Shown: one piece after another, positions 10,919 to 22,964 of the stretch
Numbering within the stretch: the first letter of the stretch is position 1
Layout of the letters: each line of letters starts with the position of its first letter
From: Eutreptiella sp. 'Long Island Sound 2002'
Taxonomy: Eukaryota > Euglenozoa > Euglenophyceae > Eutreptiales > Eutreptiaceae
Direction of reading: 5' to 3'
Length of the DNA: 64,000 nt
NCBI GenBank assembly: GCA_964036045.1
Contig: OZ038382.1
Location: 2,936,612-3,000,611, forward strand
The notes under the pieces: model-generated
What the model was told of the DNA's origin: nothing
The model's input: the letters and a program-made list of their open reading frames with translations, nothing else
Database searches by the model: none
Made by a program: the position numbers and the translations under genes

Positions 10919-11625
10919 TAAGAAAAAGTCACTGCCATGTCTTTCTTGGAGGGCTTGATCCAGGCCAAGCCCCCCTTAAAACCCTTTTGTTGATGCTAAG
11001 ACAAACTTAAGTGTTTTTCTCTCTCTTTTGTTGCCTAAAGTACACTTTCTCAAAGTAACTAGGGTTGTGACCCTAGCCCCCCATGAAGTTCACCCCTACC
11101 ACTCAACTGAGCGGAGGTACCTTCCTTCATGGAGGATATACCGAAATAAAACAGGCATTTCATGCTTTAGGCCTTGCAGGTTAAGCCTAGTGGTCTCCCA
11201 CCCCAAGACCCCTATACTCAATTGTTTCTACCACTTGTTGTGGTCCTACTTTGTAACTGTTTCTGAATTCAGTTGCTTGGCCAAGTCATTTTCTGTGTGG
11301 TCCTGACATCTGTGCCCCACATTCCTAACCAGCACCATTTCACCCAAAAGAGTGCACATGAAGTGCCTAATGCAACCTCTGAGGCAAGAGTCAGACCAAT
11401 TTTCATATAAAATCTTTTGTATTATCCATTTGTGATTGAATCTATGTGTATAAACCTGCTTTGTCTATCTGCAGCCCTTCTGTGTTACACTGGATTCCAA
11501 AACCAATCATTGATTCGATCCACATCCTGTTCTTGCTCTACTTGCTGCTTTGGTTTGGGTTTTCAACTACAAAACCTGCAGGAATACATCAAAATATCTA
11601 GGGCATAATTCAAGGACATCTTTCT
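10917..11625 (+). repeat. Element B 3' LTR (709 bp)
   Basis: Same length as the 5' LTR and differing at three positions. It begins AGTAAG and ends TTTCT, followed by target duplication CACGG at 11626-11630. Confidence 0.94.
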
Positions 11626-11630
11626 CACGG

Positions 11631-14600
11631 TACCCCTGACCGGGACAATTTGGAGAGGAACGAAAAACTTAGTCGTCTCTGCATAGAGGACCATGAGCGT
11701 CCGCTAGGGAGTTGTTTGAAATTTGGGCACACTACAAGCTCTCCCTGAAGCCCGAAAAGTGCAAAATGTTCGTTACTCGCGTTAAATTTTGTGGACACAT
11801 ACTCACACCCGGGGGTAGTCACAGGGACCCTGAAAAGGTAGCCGCCATTGAACGGTGGCGGTGGGAGGACATTACCACTCCCACCCACCTTAAGGGATTC
11901 CTCGGGTTTACACAGTGGTATAGCGTGTACATACATGACTACGCGCGCATGGCCGCCCCCCTGCAAATAGCCTTGCAAGGTATGTGCCTCACAAAGGCCC
12001 AGAAAAAGGCCCAAAAATACCAGCGGCAAACTGATTTGCTGCCTGGTACTGGTACCCGTCAAAGGGCCAATTTTTCCAAAATGAGCCAGGAAGAACTGGT
12101 ACAACATTACAAACTCCAGGGGAAGATTTACTGGACCCCCGAAACGAAGAAGGCGTTTGAGGAGCTGAAACAACGCTTCCAAAAGGAGGTGATACTCCAA
12201 TTTCCTGATCTCAGCAGGGACTGGTGGATCACCGTTGATTCCAGTACCTTCGCGTTTGGGGGTACACTGGAGCAGGAGGATGCTAACGGCAACCTCCGCC
12301 CAGTGGTGTTTTTTTCGAAAAGGTTACAGGGCACCAGGACCAAACGGCCTGACGGGTCCTACCACAAAACGGGCCAGTTGAACTGGCACATTTCGGATCA
12401 GGAAATGTACCGGATTGTCGCCACCCTGTACAAGTTTAGAAGCTGGTTGCAAACGGGGGTAAAAATCAAATGCCGCACGGACCACAAAAGTTTGGAGTCC
12501 TGGGTCAAAGAGGACTTTGACCGCATGGGTGGTCCAGTGGGTAGGCGGTCCCGTTGGCACCAGTTTTTGGCAAGGTTCCCCCTGGAAGTTATCTACATCA
12601 AGGGGGAAGACAACGGGGCAGCAGATGCGTTGTCTAGGTGGGCATACCCTGCTTACCTGGCCAACCCCGACACCAACCAGCATGGGAGCGATGCCGACTA
12701 AGCGGGTTGGGATGCATCGGAGCGGGAAACTGCGCAGTGGGTCAACGCAGCACTGGCACGGTCGGCCCCTACGGTCAACCCCGAGCCCCACCATACCCCC
12801 TTACCACCTCGCACATGGAACACCCCGGATGGAGAACGGTTGAAACACCTCGACCTTAGTACCGACCAAGTACGGGTCCACGGGGTGGAAGTGAACTGCA
12901 CATTGCCAATCACGGGTCAAAGCCTGGCAGGAGCAGTTCGTCAGTGGCATGCGGCCTTACGGCCCGTTAGTCATAGTGACGGAACCTCAGAGTTCTTTAA
13001 GTACAGGGAGCTCACGGAACAGGCCGAACGGGCCCGCAGGCAGCAGGCATTCGTCAATGCATTGCCTGCGGGACCCGGACGTGCTACGGTGCGCCAGCTA
13101 GCAAACACCATGTCCGGTGACGTAGTCAGTGTGCGCCATGATTCGTGCAAGTACGCACGCAATGCCCCGGATACACAAGGGTTGCATTGGAGGTCCAAGT
13201 GACGCCAGACTAGGGCGTATATGGACGCACAATGCTGGTACCAGGGCGCGGCCGCCTTGATGCGCCACACCCTTCCTGCCGACTGTTGGGACAGTCCCAA
13301 TACGGCTATGCTGCGCGCGCTTACCGCTTACTATGAGAATGCACATCCACAAAGTGAGCCCCCCACGCACGTACAGTGCTACCAGGCCATGCAGGCGTGG
13401 TGTAGAGCAGGGCGCCAAAAGAAGGCAGACATGCCTGATAAGGGCACCGTCATGATGCCCCCTCCGACTGAGTTCCTGTTTCACAACTGGGCCCCGCACT
13501 ACGAGACTGACCCTGCCCTGAAAGGGGAGTATGCGGCCGCTAGGACTGGCGTGGCGGAGCACCGACGCGCGGACCGGCATGTTAACGGCCGAGGGCAACT
13601 CCTTGAGCACCATCACGTGATAGTGCCCAAAGCGGTGGCCTCTAAGGTCATACAAGCGGTGCACTCTTGCAGTCACCCAGGGGTGGACAAGACGCTGGAA
13701 CTCCTACACAGACGCTACAAATTCCACGGATACACCCCTACGCGGCTCCGGGAGCTCCTGGAGAATGTAATCCAGCGCTGCGACACGTGTCAGACGTGTA
13801 AGCCGCGATGTGGTCGGCACCCTGAGACCCGCCACTACTACCCCATCCCCAAATATCCGTTTGCCTCAGTGGCAATGGACATAGTCCATCTCTCTACGTG
13901 CGAGGTGCGCAAAGGTTACACTGTGGACTGTTGCTTCGTCATAGTTGACCGAGCGACTGGCTATGTTATAGCCATACCAGCTACCCTCATAGGCCTCGAC
14001 GCCCGCAAATTGGCGGAACTTTTTTTGGAGAAGTGCGTGTTTTTTACAGGCGTTCCCAATAAAATCCTGCGGGATAACGCCAAATATTTCAATAACAAGT
14101 TTGTGACCACTCTTTGCAATTTGGCTGGCATCTCCACCCACGAGTCCGTGATCTACGATCACAAGACCAATCGGAGGGCCGAAAGGGCGGTAAAAAGCGT
14201 CGTTGAAACCCTTAGGGTATACCTGCAAGAGACCAACACACCCACCAGTCAATGGTACTGGAAATTGCCTATGGCACTGTGGGGTCTCAATGACCTTCCG
14301 GGTGCCATAGCCCCGTACTCTCCCCACCGTCTCTTGTTCGGGAGGGATCCAATTGGATTCGGGGACATGCCTCCCATTGTGCAGGAAAACGGGTGCGAAG
14401 ACGCCCTTGATTTTTTCTTGCGTCTCGGGCGTGAGCGTGAGGAGGTTCAGCAAAAGCTGACGGCCATCCATGAAAAACACGAGAAAGAATTTCGAAAGAC
14501 GCACCCTGAAGAACTGTGGGAAGTGTGTGACCGCGTCTCGTTCCGCAATTTGCCCAAAAGCGAGGACCGCGATTTTGACAAGCTGGCCCGCATTTGGTAG

Positions 14601-14966
14601 GGACCATATGAGATCCTCGAAATTATGGGCGGGGGTCGATACCGTGTGGCGACCGCCCAGGGACCTCAAATTTTGGGGATAGGCCGTCTCAAGCTGGCCC
14701 TGCCGCTGTTGTCGGGGGTTAAGCTGAAATGCGACCACCACACGCTCCGTCCCTCCCCTGAGCACGACGACAGCTGGGTGGTGGAGGATGTGGTGGATTT
14801 CAAGCAGGTGCCTTCCACTCGGGGTAACGGCAAGGTCCAGAAGTGGCTTGTCAAGTGGAAAGGTCACCAGGAGTGGACATGGGAGACCAGGGACCAATTT
14901 TTGTACCACGTCTGCGACGCCTGGCGGGCCTACAATGCCAAGCATGGCATTCAGGTCCCATTGTGA
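11631..14966 (+). pseudogene. pol: Element A: RT 3' part, RNase H, integrase and chromodomain (decayed)
   Basis: This continues the RT cut at 415: YKLSLKPEKCKMF, then FLGFTQWY. RNase H follows (WITVDSSTFAFGGTLEQ, RTDHKSLESW). The integrase has a zinc module (HSCSHPGVDK...CDTCQTCK), a core with MDIVH, RDNAKYF and NRRAERAVKS, and a C-terminal barrel (GPYEILEI). A chromodomain (VVEDVVDFKQV...KWLVKWKGHQEWTWE) ends at 14966. Inactivating changes: a frameshift near 11708, and in-frame stops TAA 12699-12701, TGA 13200-13202 and TAG 14598-14600. This is an old copy. Long minus-strand open frames here are shadows of this sequence. Confidence 0.9.
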
Positions 14967-14999
14967 CCTCCCGTCCCTCCTCGCCACCGTTAGGTCCCC

Positions 15000-15059
15000 T
15001 ACATTCACTACGTGTCACCTACATTGACTACATGTCACTTACCTTCGCTACATGTCACC
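15000..15059 (+). repeat. Three tandem copies of a 20-bp repeat in element A 3' region
   Basis: Units of 20 bp start at 15000, 15020 and 15040, each of the form TACATTSACTACRTGTCACY with one to four changes. They lie 33 bp after the chromodomain stop. Confidence 0.85.
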
Positions 15060-16446
15060 TACAGTATCTCAAAGCGGTGCCCATTACGCCTCGGCCCACC
15101 GCCATGCGGTAGCGGGCCCTAGTGCACGGGTTGGTCGTGTTCGGCCCGCAGTAAGGCCCTGCACTGAGTTTTTGTGTTGGGTTAGGCCCCCAGATGGGCC
15201 CTGCCCTCAATTCTTGCTGTGGGGCTCGGCCCCCAGAGAGGCTCTACCCTGAATTTTTGCCGCCGTTTTCATGTCGGGCGAAATGTCTCGGCCCGCCTCG
15301 GCAGGGCTCTGCCAGTATACCCATGTCTGAGTTTATGGTTAGACCCTGAAGGGGCCCTGCCTGTCATTGCATATCTAAACTGGTGAGACACGTGTAGCAC
15401 CCTCGACCCCGGCGTGGCGGTCCTGGCGAGCTACATGGGGAGACGACCTCGGCCCGCCCACTGTGGCAGGGGCCCTGCGAGTGAGCCCGCGTCCAACCCA
15501 TGCGTCTGCAATTTGCTTTTTCCTTCCTGTGCTCTCTCTCCCATCCTGCCATCTTTCTGTGTTTGTTTTTAGGCTGCGACCTGAGGTCAGAGCGCGGGCG
15601 CAGATCAGCCGCCACGAGCACCGAGCTGAGCGACTAGCCAGTCATTTCTGCGCCAACCCTCCGCTTCTTGCCCAGCACCCTGTGTCTCAGTGTCTCGGGC
15701 GGCTCTCTGGCCTTGGTGGCTGTCGAGGGCTGCCGAGCAGCATTTTGGAAAGGAAGGGGAGAGGGTGAACTGTTTGCCAGTGATTCATTTCTGCGCTTAC
15801 CCTCCGACTCTGTCCCTCCATCCTGGTTCAGCAAACATGTGCCCAGAGGTGGAGCGCAGTCCAGCTGGCCTCTACCTGGCCTCTGCCTTTTTGAATTATT
15901 AATTAGTATAAACAGTGAGCACGTCCCGGTGTGTTGCTGTGCTGCTGCGCATACGTCCACAGCACGTGTCGTCGTCAACAGCAGTCGTCGTCGTCGTCGT
16001 CAGCGTCGTCGACAGCAGCAGTCGTCGCCGTCGTCAGCGACGCAGTCGTTGCCTGCAGCAGCTGTCAGTGTCGCCAGTGTGTGCTGACGTGCCGTGCGTT
16101 GCGGTCTTCCTTCAGACTGGGGTCCTGAGCCCATACCCAGTCGCTCTGCTTGCGGCCGGCGCATTCTGTGATCCTTCCTTCTCTTCGTGAACAAAAAAAA
16201 ACGCTGTCGTTGTTGCCCCCCCCCCCCCCCCCTCAGAGCTGATCCTCACTGCTGGCTTTGGGCTGATGGGGAGCCCCTACCCCCCGTCGCTGCTAACATT
16301 TTTCCGAGCCGGAGTGCGCTACAGGATTTTTTTTTCTATGCAGTACTCCTGTCAGCGACGTCCGCTGCCTCCTACTAAGTAGATCTACCAGGCGCGCCCC
16401 TTTTCTGGCTGTGTTTTATCGCCAGGGCGCTGCCTTAGGAGGGGAG
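15060..16446 (+). other. Element A 3' noncoding region with low-complexity tracts
   Basis: There is no gene. About 15137-15265 holds imperfect repeats of roughly 45 bp built on GGCCC-CAGA-GGGCCCTGCCCTGA followed by a T tract. A GTC/GCA-rich triplet microsatellite spans about 15967-16070 and a run of 17 C lies at 16216-16232. The region ends in a purine tract GGAGGGGAG just before a TG start at 16447, the arrangement expected for a polypurine tract plus 3' LTR. Confidence 0.6.
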
Positions 16447-16860
16447 TGTTAGCAGTAGGCAGCAGAGTACAAACTCCGGCGATCGCGACTCATCTGCGAG
16501 GTCGCTCGCGAGCGATAGGCCTGACAACGTAATACAGACGACATCAATACTACAGAGTACAGACAGAATCACGACAGAGCACAGACAGAATTACGAGAGA
16601 ATAATTAGCGATTATTAAATAGCATGGTGATTGCATTTTACACATTGTGTATGCATGTGCTCTGTAAAGTATTCTGAGACTGTACTTCTGTGTGTTGCAC
16701 AGGGTCTTTTCCGACCATGTTGACTGTGGATTCACGGACAAGTTCAACAATTACGACGTGTATGAGCAGTGCGTTGCTTTGAGTGCAAAGGTACAAGTGT
16801 GGTCTGGATTTTGAAACAAAGTTCACCTGTTTTGCAGCATCGGTCCTGTGCAGGAGCCTA
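16447..16860 (+). repeat. Probable 3' LTR of element A (right end not resolved)
   Basis: TGTTAGCAGTAGG follows the purine tract AGGAGGGGAG, matching the pattern at 55001-55015 for element E. Inside are a 14-bp perfect palindrome (16502-16515) and two 22-bp tandem units (16552-16573, 16574-16595). The matching 5' LTR is outside the window, so the right end given here is arbitrary. Confidence 0.45.
16552..16595 (+). repeat. Two tandem copies of a 22-bp unit
   Basis: ACAGAGTACAGACAGAATCA followed by CG, then a second copy differing at two positions. It lies in the putative LTR of A. Confidence 0.85.
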
Positions 16861-18407
16861 GTGGCTTATCAGTATCGGACATCATCCTGATTATTGGTGT
16901 CGTTTGCACTACATTGCATTTTACTCTCCAAAAATTCAGTTTTTTTGACCCAACCAAACGCTCAAAGAAGTGCCACACGTGGCAAATTCATATTTTCTTT
17001 GCACATTTTACTTTGATTTATAGTCAACAACGGAAGGATCAATTTTTCTTCAGCCAAAGCTACAAGGGGGGTCCCTCTCCAGCTCAGCGTCATCTGTTGA
17101 GTGGACATGCTTCATGTGCCACCAGTGATACTCTTTTTGGCGTTTGACACTCCCCATAGGTTGCGGCAGGTGTGCATCATGAGCAATGCTGAAGGATGCA
17201 CCCTGTGCAACACCTCCAACCTATGTGCTCCTTTTGTTAGGAACAAAACAACATTAGAAATGATTTCTTCAGTCATCTCTTAGATTTGCAAGGCTTGCTT
17301 AGAGCGCCGAATGTCCGCCCGCGTAAACATATGGTACAATGTGATCAGGTCAAGGGTGCCTGTAATGTCACTGCAGTTTAGGCGCCTGCTTGATTCGCAA
17401 ATTGTACCATCATTACCTGGCATCGGAGGGGCAATGGACTGCTCCTTGCGCGAGGCCTCGCGCAAGGAACAGTTCAATGCCCCAAAAAAAGCATTTATTG
17501 GTCCCATCAGGACCAGTAAAAGGGCAGAAATTCCTTACATAAGAGTTCTTTTGGTGTTTCAAAAACGGCTTGATTTTTTGCAAGCCAAAGAATGGTTCAT
17601 TCGGTGTTTTCTGAGGCCCTGTATTTCGGGCACTTTCTGTCGTTTTGTACCCTGCAACTTGAGCCGCCTAAGTATATCATGGGCTTTGATACAATACCTA
17701 GTGCCATCCATCACGTGTTGTCTCCAGAAGAGAGGGAAGCAGATGGAATGTCAATGCTGCTGGTGCCGTTGATTGCTGAGGTGGTTGAGATGCTGCACGC
17801 CGGAGCGCAAGGCATAGGGACAGTGTGATGTCTGCATACTAAGGTCTGTGCACAGCGACAGTACTATAGCCCAGGGGCAGGGTTGCAGGGGGGGGGGGTT
17901 GGGGCCTGCTGCAGGATGAGGAAGTGATGGTATTGATTCATTCCAAGGCACTGCCACTTCACCACTAGCACGAATGCACTCACCATAAAAACCATGGTCA
18001 GAAAAATGGACAAAAAAGACGTTAGACAGGCTCCTGTGCTTGGACAAGGCAGTGCTTGCGCAGGGGGGAGGGGGGGTAAAGAATGGGGGGGGGGGTTGCA
18101 AAAAAAACGGGGAGGTTTGTGGTACGCACCAGGCTTTAGACCGTGTGCAAAAGTGAATTGGAACTGAACTGTCCGTCAGAAATGTAACATTATGCGACTG
18201 TTCTTCCATTGTACAGGCGAAGGGGGGCTGGTTCAGGTTTCCTTCTGGCCTCTGGTGCCACATAGGGCAGTGCTCTACAACCACGATGAACCACTCACTT
18301 GCCCAGACCAGAACAAGATCAGGTTTTTATACTATGATTGTATGTAGATTTCTCTGTTGTGGACTTCGGCTTGCCATGAACGCTCTCTTGCCCGTGGTTA
18401 GGCCGCT
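16861..18407 (+). other. No confident gene; relic ORFs and a large palindrome
   Basis: Open frames at 17311-17772 and 17592-17828 have no motif I can recognise and overlap one another. A 26-bp perfect palindrome centred at 17455/17456 makes both strands translate to related peptides and explains some of the apparent ORFs. G-runs occur near 17890 and 18060-18100. Confidence 0.5.
17443..17468 (+). repeat. 26-bp perfect palindrome within a longer imperfect inverted repeat
   Basis: The left arm TCCTTGCGCGAGG is followed directly by its reverse complement with no loop. Imperfect pairing continues out to about 17427-17484 (GGCAATGGACTG against CAGTTCAATGCC). Confidence 0.9.
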
Positions 18408-18976
18408 TTGAGTAATGCTCGCCGGGAGGCAACCCCCGTGCATCAAAAAAGGGGGGCTGGATCATGCTTCTCGTGGTCTCTCCTGCTCATACCAACTCTC
18501 TACTTGCCATTGCAACCCAATGCTGTCCGTTCTACTTCTGGCATAGCTGTTACGTACATCTGGTCCACCGGTGAACATGTGCCCGCCACAATTATTCGTC
18601 CTTCTACTATTGGGGATGGTTTCTTTGATGTGAAGTATATGCAGAATGGGCATGACCTTGAATATTCTCTGATTCTGATTCTGACCCTAGCAGCGGCACG
18701 GATTCTGACGGAGAGCTCCTCACGTTGGATGATTCATCGTCTTGCTCAGATTCTGGGGAGGGCAATGAAGTGCAGATTGTGTGGGCCAAAGGTGGCCGTG
18801 GTATTTGGCGCCTTGGCCATCTGTTTGAGGGCAAGCTTTGCTTCAACAAAGGTATGGTTGATGACCCAAGGAATAGGAAGCCTAAACCCATTCGAAAACC
18901 TGAAGCCAAGCCTGCTCCAAAGCCTGCCCCAAAGGGCAAGCATGTGCAATTGTTCAAGATGAGGTGCAAGGTTTGA
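18408..18976 (+). pseudogene. Degenerate ORF with acidic Ser-Asp repeat and Lys-Pro tail
   Basis: I do not recognise the protein. Frame 18408 gives TGEHVPATIIRPSTIGDGFF then DVKYMQNGHDLEYS, with the alternating hydrophobic pattern of small beta-barrel (Tudor/chromo-barrel-like) domains. Within the repeat TCTGATTCTGATTCTGA near 18664 the credible frame shifts by one and continues as SDSDSDPSSGTDSDGE, then EVQIVWAKGGRGIWRLGHLF, then KPKPIRKPEAKPAPKPAPKG, stopping at 18976. Slippage in the repeat may have broken one former gene. A chance reading is possible; confidence is low. Confidence 0.3.
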
Positions 18977-21900
18977 AAGTGCTTCTATTCTACAGCTCCT
19001 GATGCCTCTGATAGGCAGCGAGGAGCTCCAAAACATGCTGAAGTTTGCCCGCACATTGTGTTCCCGTGCCCTGTTGCAGCAAATGTGGTTAGGGTGAGGT
19101 ATGGGCGGGTTTTCGGCAACATGCATTTTTTTTGTATTGGGGGAGCGTTAGCGCGCGGGGCGCGCGCTGGGCATCTTTTTTGACCCGTGCCCCACCGGTG
19201 ACCTTTTAGAGGGTGCACTAAGTGCAGTGTGCGCGCAGTGCAACTATTTGCAAGTTTAGCCGTCCTAGAACCCCATGCTTTGTGATACTATGGGCATTAT
19301 TGTTTTTTGACAAAGGGTATTTTGATGATTCTTTCACATTCGGGATGTGGTATATTTGGATTGTCACCCAGTTTCACCCATTTTTCATCCATTTTTGGCT
19401 CGTTTCCACCACATCCACTCCTTACTAGGTTGATTCCTCGGCACCATGGGTACCCCAAGAAGACAGGGGTGATATAGCCATTCCTCCCAACTTTGGGCAA
19501 CTGAGAAGGCAGGGGTAATGTAGCCAATGCTGAGTTTGCGCTTCAATCTCTGACGTGAATCAGAAACGCCATCCAAATCGCTTGCTTGGGGACTTATTAC
19601 CATAGCGAAATCTATGGGAAAGGTAAAGGCAAAGTACCGTTTGTTAAGTACAATACAAATGCCATTTGGAGTTGTTGATTTCACAGCTATTGCCTAATTA
19701 TGCAACGTGCTTTGTAGGGAAGGTGCGCAGTCCATCATGGTTTATTTTGGGGGGCCTTCTCCATCAGAGGGTATATCTGGGGCTGAAGTCGGGATAGTTA
19801 ATAGAAAGGTAGTGAAGCGGTACCCAGAACCTATGGCCCATGGCCCGGAGGCCTGTGAGCCGTCACACCCGTGCGGAAGCCGTTGACACCGGCTATCAGC
19901 GGGATATCCCTATTCTCTAACCCGCGAAATCTGGAATCCAATTTCTGACCAATAAATCGATGTAGAATTATCATAATTTTATTGTCTTAGGCGATTTTCA
20001 GTCGGAAATCAGTGAAATACCCGATTTCTACCGCGATTTCTAATTGTCGTGAAATCGCCGCCTGATGTCGCCTGTTCACGCGCCTTCGTCGCTTCTCCGT
20101 GGCGAGTTTTGTGATGAACTTTTCTCGAGTGCCTGTGGGGTTCTAAGAGAACTTAAGGGCTGAATCTAGAGGGCATTGAATGTACTTTCATCTGGTGTGT
20201 TCACCAGAATTTTTTCGCCGTTGCGTCTTCGAGAAAATCAACGCGCAAGCTTTTCCGTCGATCGCTCGAACTCACGGTTCTCAAGGACCATGAGTTCGGA
20301 CGGAACCCTACATTCCCCCCCTATGCCTTTCATTAATGGCCCTTTCACGCGGGCATATCATTTTGTATAGGGAAGCGGGCAATGGCGGTGTTTTAGGCAG
20401 CCTATGGGTCTCGCAAACCCAAGTCGTTTGCGTGCGCAAACGCTAATTTTGTGGCCTTGTGAGCATGAACGTTAATAACCGAACACAATGCTCACAAGAC
20501 CAAAAGCCCTAGGCCATTTTCGTTTTTCGAGCCAACTCAACGATGGCTCCACGCAATTCAATGCGTACAAAAACTCTATTTTCAAAAGAGGGCAAGTTTT
20601 GGTCGAAAATTAGGCCAAAATGGCCAAACCCCCGAGGCTCGTACTGGAAGCCTATGTGGAGTTGAGCCTCGAATCAAGGCAGTATGTAAAGTAGAGACCA
20701 CGAAGAACATCGTGGATGGCTTGGTTGGTTTTTACAACCTTGTCTTCTTTTTTATATAATTTCGCCTTGTGAGCACGCGTGCCAAACTGCCTCATTGCAC
20801 ACGCGCTCATATGCTTGCACTAGTGACACGAGTGGGCGGAGACAATCTAACCATAGTGTGCATATTTGAAGGCACCCACTATGGGCCTACTCCAAAAGTG
20901 TTTGCTCATATTTTTGTTCCTCAATGACCCAAAGATATGTTCATGCCAATATCGCCGATATATGCACTTTTTCCCATAAATAGTGTGCTTCAAGGATTGA
21001 GGTGTTAAAAATGTTTCCATTATGCTTTGAACCTCAACCCTTGTTGCAAAAGGGAAGCAAAGCTTCGGTTTGCATCCATGCAAAAGCCCGAGGCTCCTTT
21101 CTCTTGTGATACGGAGATACGATATTTGGAGGGACCACTTTTGGGTGAATTTTGGCCGTTTTGCCCGGAATAGCCACAAACCCCATCTCCCCCTGATTTC
21201 ACCCCCGAGGTTGCGTGCGCCACTTGACCAAGGGTAAGGGCGATTCGGAGAGGGCACATAAGCCCGCATCGAATGGGGTCTTTCCCCATGTGGCCTCTCC
21301 TCTCGATGGGAGAGTTGTGAGTCACCCAATTTGGGGTATGTTGCCATTCTCCCCCATTTGTGTGTCACTTTCTCTCCAATGGGGAAAATAGCTAGAGGCA
21401 ACCATGAGGGTTGGCAAGTGGCATATATTGGGACCTAAGTCCGACGTGTCTATAGCATCCTTGGTTGAAAGGATCCTCGCCGTGGCCATGGAGATATGGA
21501 ATCATGAGTGCGGGCCATTTTGGCCAAATTTTGCTGTTTTTGCCATTGTATGCCATATTGGAATTACCATATCTCCATGGGGCACGGGAACTAGCCAGAA
21601 AGAAGTGGCGAATATTGTAGCATATGATTAAGGGTTGAACGCCCTTGAGTTTCGTATTTGCTCCTCCGGCTCATCCAGAGTTATTCAACTTTTGGTGCGA
21701 TCCATGATCCCCCCGTTTGCACCGCATGCTGCTTTCTGCCCCATCCGCGTGTTCATCCCCTCGATGAACAGCAAGCAGCCAGTGTGACAGCAAGCCATAA
21801 CCCAGGGCATGGGACCAAAGGGGATATCAAGGGTTGTGAATCAAGGCTTGGCGCGTCAATATCGCCAAGGCTTCCTACCCTGGACGGTCGCCCGAGACGG

Positions 21901-22964
21901 CCGATTTTGCCATTTTGGCAATTATGACCCCACTTGACGAACCCGTGGTGCCCTGATGCCGGGACCTCAGAGGGAACCAGGTTGGGTGAGGGCTCCAAGG
22001 AGTTCGTATGCGAAGGGCATAGGGTCAGTTGTCTCGTCCCTACCTCTGGCGGGTCCGGACGAGGGGTCAGATTGGGAGTTTTCGGAGCTAATATCAGTTT
22101 GGGCTGAAACAGCCCATTTTCAGCTACCAACTCCTAGGGGATAATGGCGGGGCCATATCTCTGACTCAGAGAGGAGTTGGGACCTGCCGTTACGGGAGCA
22201 TGGGAGGCGATTGTTGGTTGGCCTCGGAGCCCCTTGGTTCCCAGGAACTCGCTTGTGGCTGGGCGGGACACCCCCCCTATTGGCAGGGTTTCAGGGTCCG
22301 GACTGAGCAGGGCATGGGTTGTGTTTGAGCCCCCGCCCCCACCAGCCACTGAGAGGGTCGGACCTGGGATTGGGATATGAGTTGGGACTGAGTGTCTATT
22401 GTCCTGTGATGCCCTTACCCCAGTCCAGTCTTAACCCCATGTGTACATATCCTGATGTGTTGCTGTACATACTTTTGTTCCCTCATTGCAGACTGGCAAG
22501 GATTCTGAAACGCTTTGTCACATGACACGAGCGTAATGATGCCCCTGTGAGCGCAGTGCTTTGCCTGCCTGCTTGCTTGTGCGTGTCAACCGCAGCGTCC
22601 TGTGGCCAGGCCCCCCACGGGAACGCGTCAAAAGCGTTTCACCGCCGCGGGGTTACCCATCCCTCGCGTGCCACTCGGGGCCACCAACCCCGAGCAGGGC
22701 GGCGCAGCAGCTCGCAGCTCGCAGCTCGCAGCGCAGCGCAGCGGCTCGCAGCGCCGCCCAGCGACAGCGCCGAGTCCGTGAAGGAAGAGCAGGGACCGGA
22801 ACTCCGACATCAACGAGTTCCTTCCGCCGACCAGCAAGGCCGCACTCCCAGCTACAGCAACCACCTCCACAACCACCGGCTGACCAGCACCGGCCGCACT
22901 CCCAGTCCAGTGCTACATCACCCACCTCAACAACCACCCCAGGACCACTCCATCGAGAGGAACG
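18977..22964 (+). other. Gene-free, inverted-repeat-rich DNA upstream of element F gag
   Basis: There is no credible gene over about 4 kb. Perfect inverted repeats line up along it: 19990-19997/20052-20059, 20267-20274/20291-20298, 20456-20466/20488-20498, 20698-20703/20710-20715, 20851-20858/20877-20884 and 21486-21499/21567-21580. The texture matches the large LTR of element E, so part of it may be F's 5' LTR and leader. A CAGCTCG tandem run lies near 22705-22750. No primer-binding site could be fixed. Confidence 0.4.

Larger units (their letters stand above)
416..11625 (+). mobile_element. Element B: full-length Ty3/gypsy chromovirus-like retrotransposon
   Basis: The element is 11.2 kb long with two 709-bp LTRs, a primer-binding site, gag, a protease/methyltransferase-like/RT/RNase H/integrase/chromodomain pol, about 2.7 kb of 3' noncoding DNA, and a polypurine tract. 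The LTRs differ at only three positions (near 737, near 802 and the last base), so insertion was recent. Pol carries two in-frame stops and a damaged RT active site, so the copy is not autonomous. It is nested in element A and is a relative of element C, with the same domain order and a homologous 3' noncoding block. Confidence 0.95.

Noticed and set aside
13866-15008. Long minus-strand ORF (380 codons)
   Set aside because: It is antisense to the integrase and chromodomain of element A, which explain the sequence fully.
17311-17772. 153-codon ORF as a transposase or host gene
   Set aside because: No catalytic motif; part of it is produced by the palindrome at 17443-17468, and overlapping frames are equally open.
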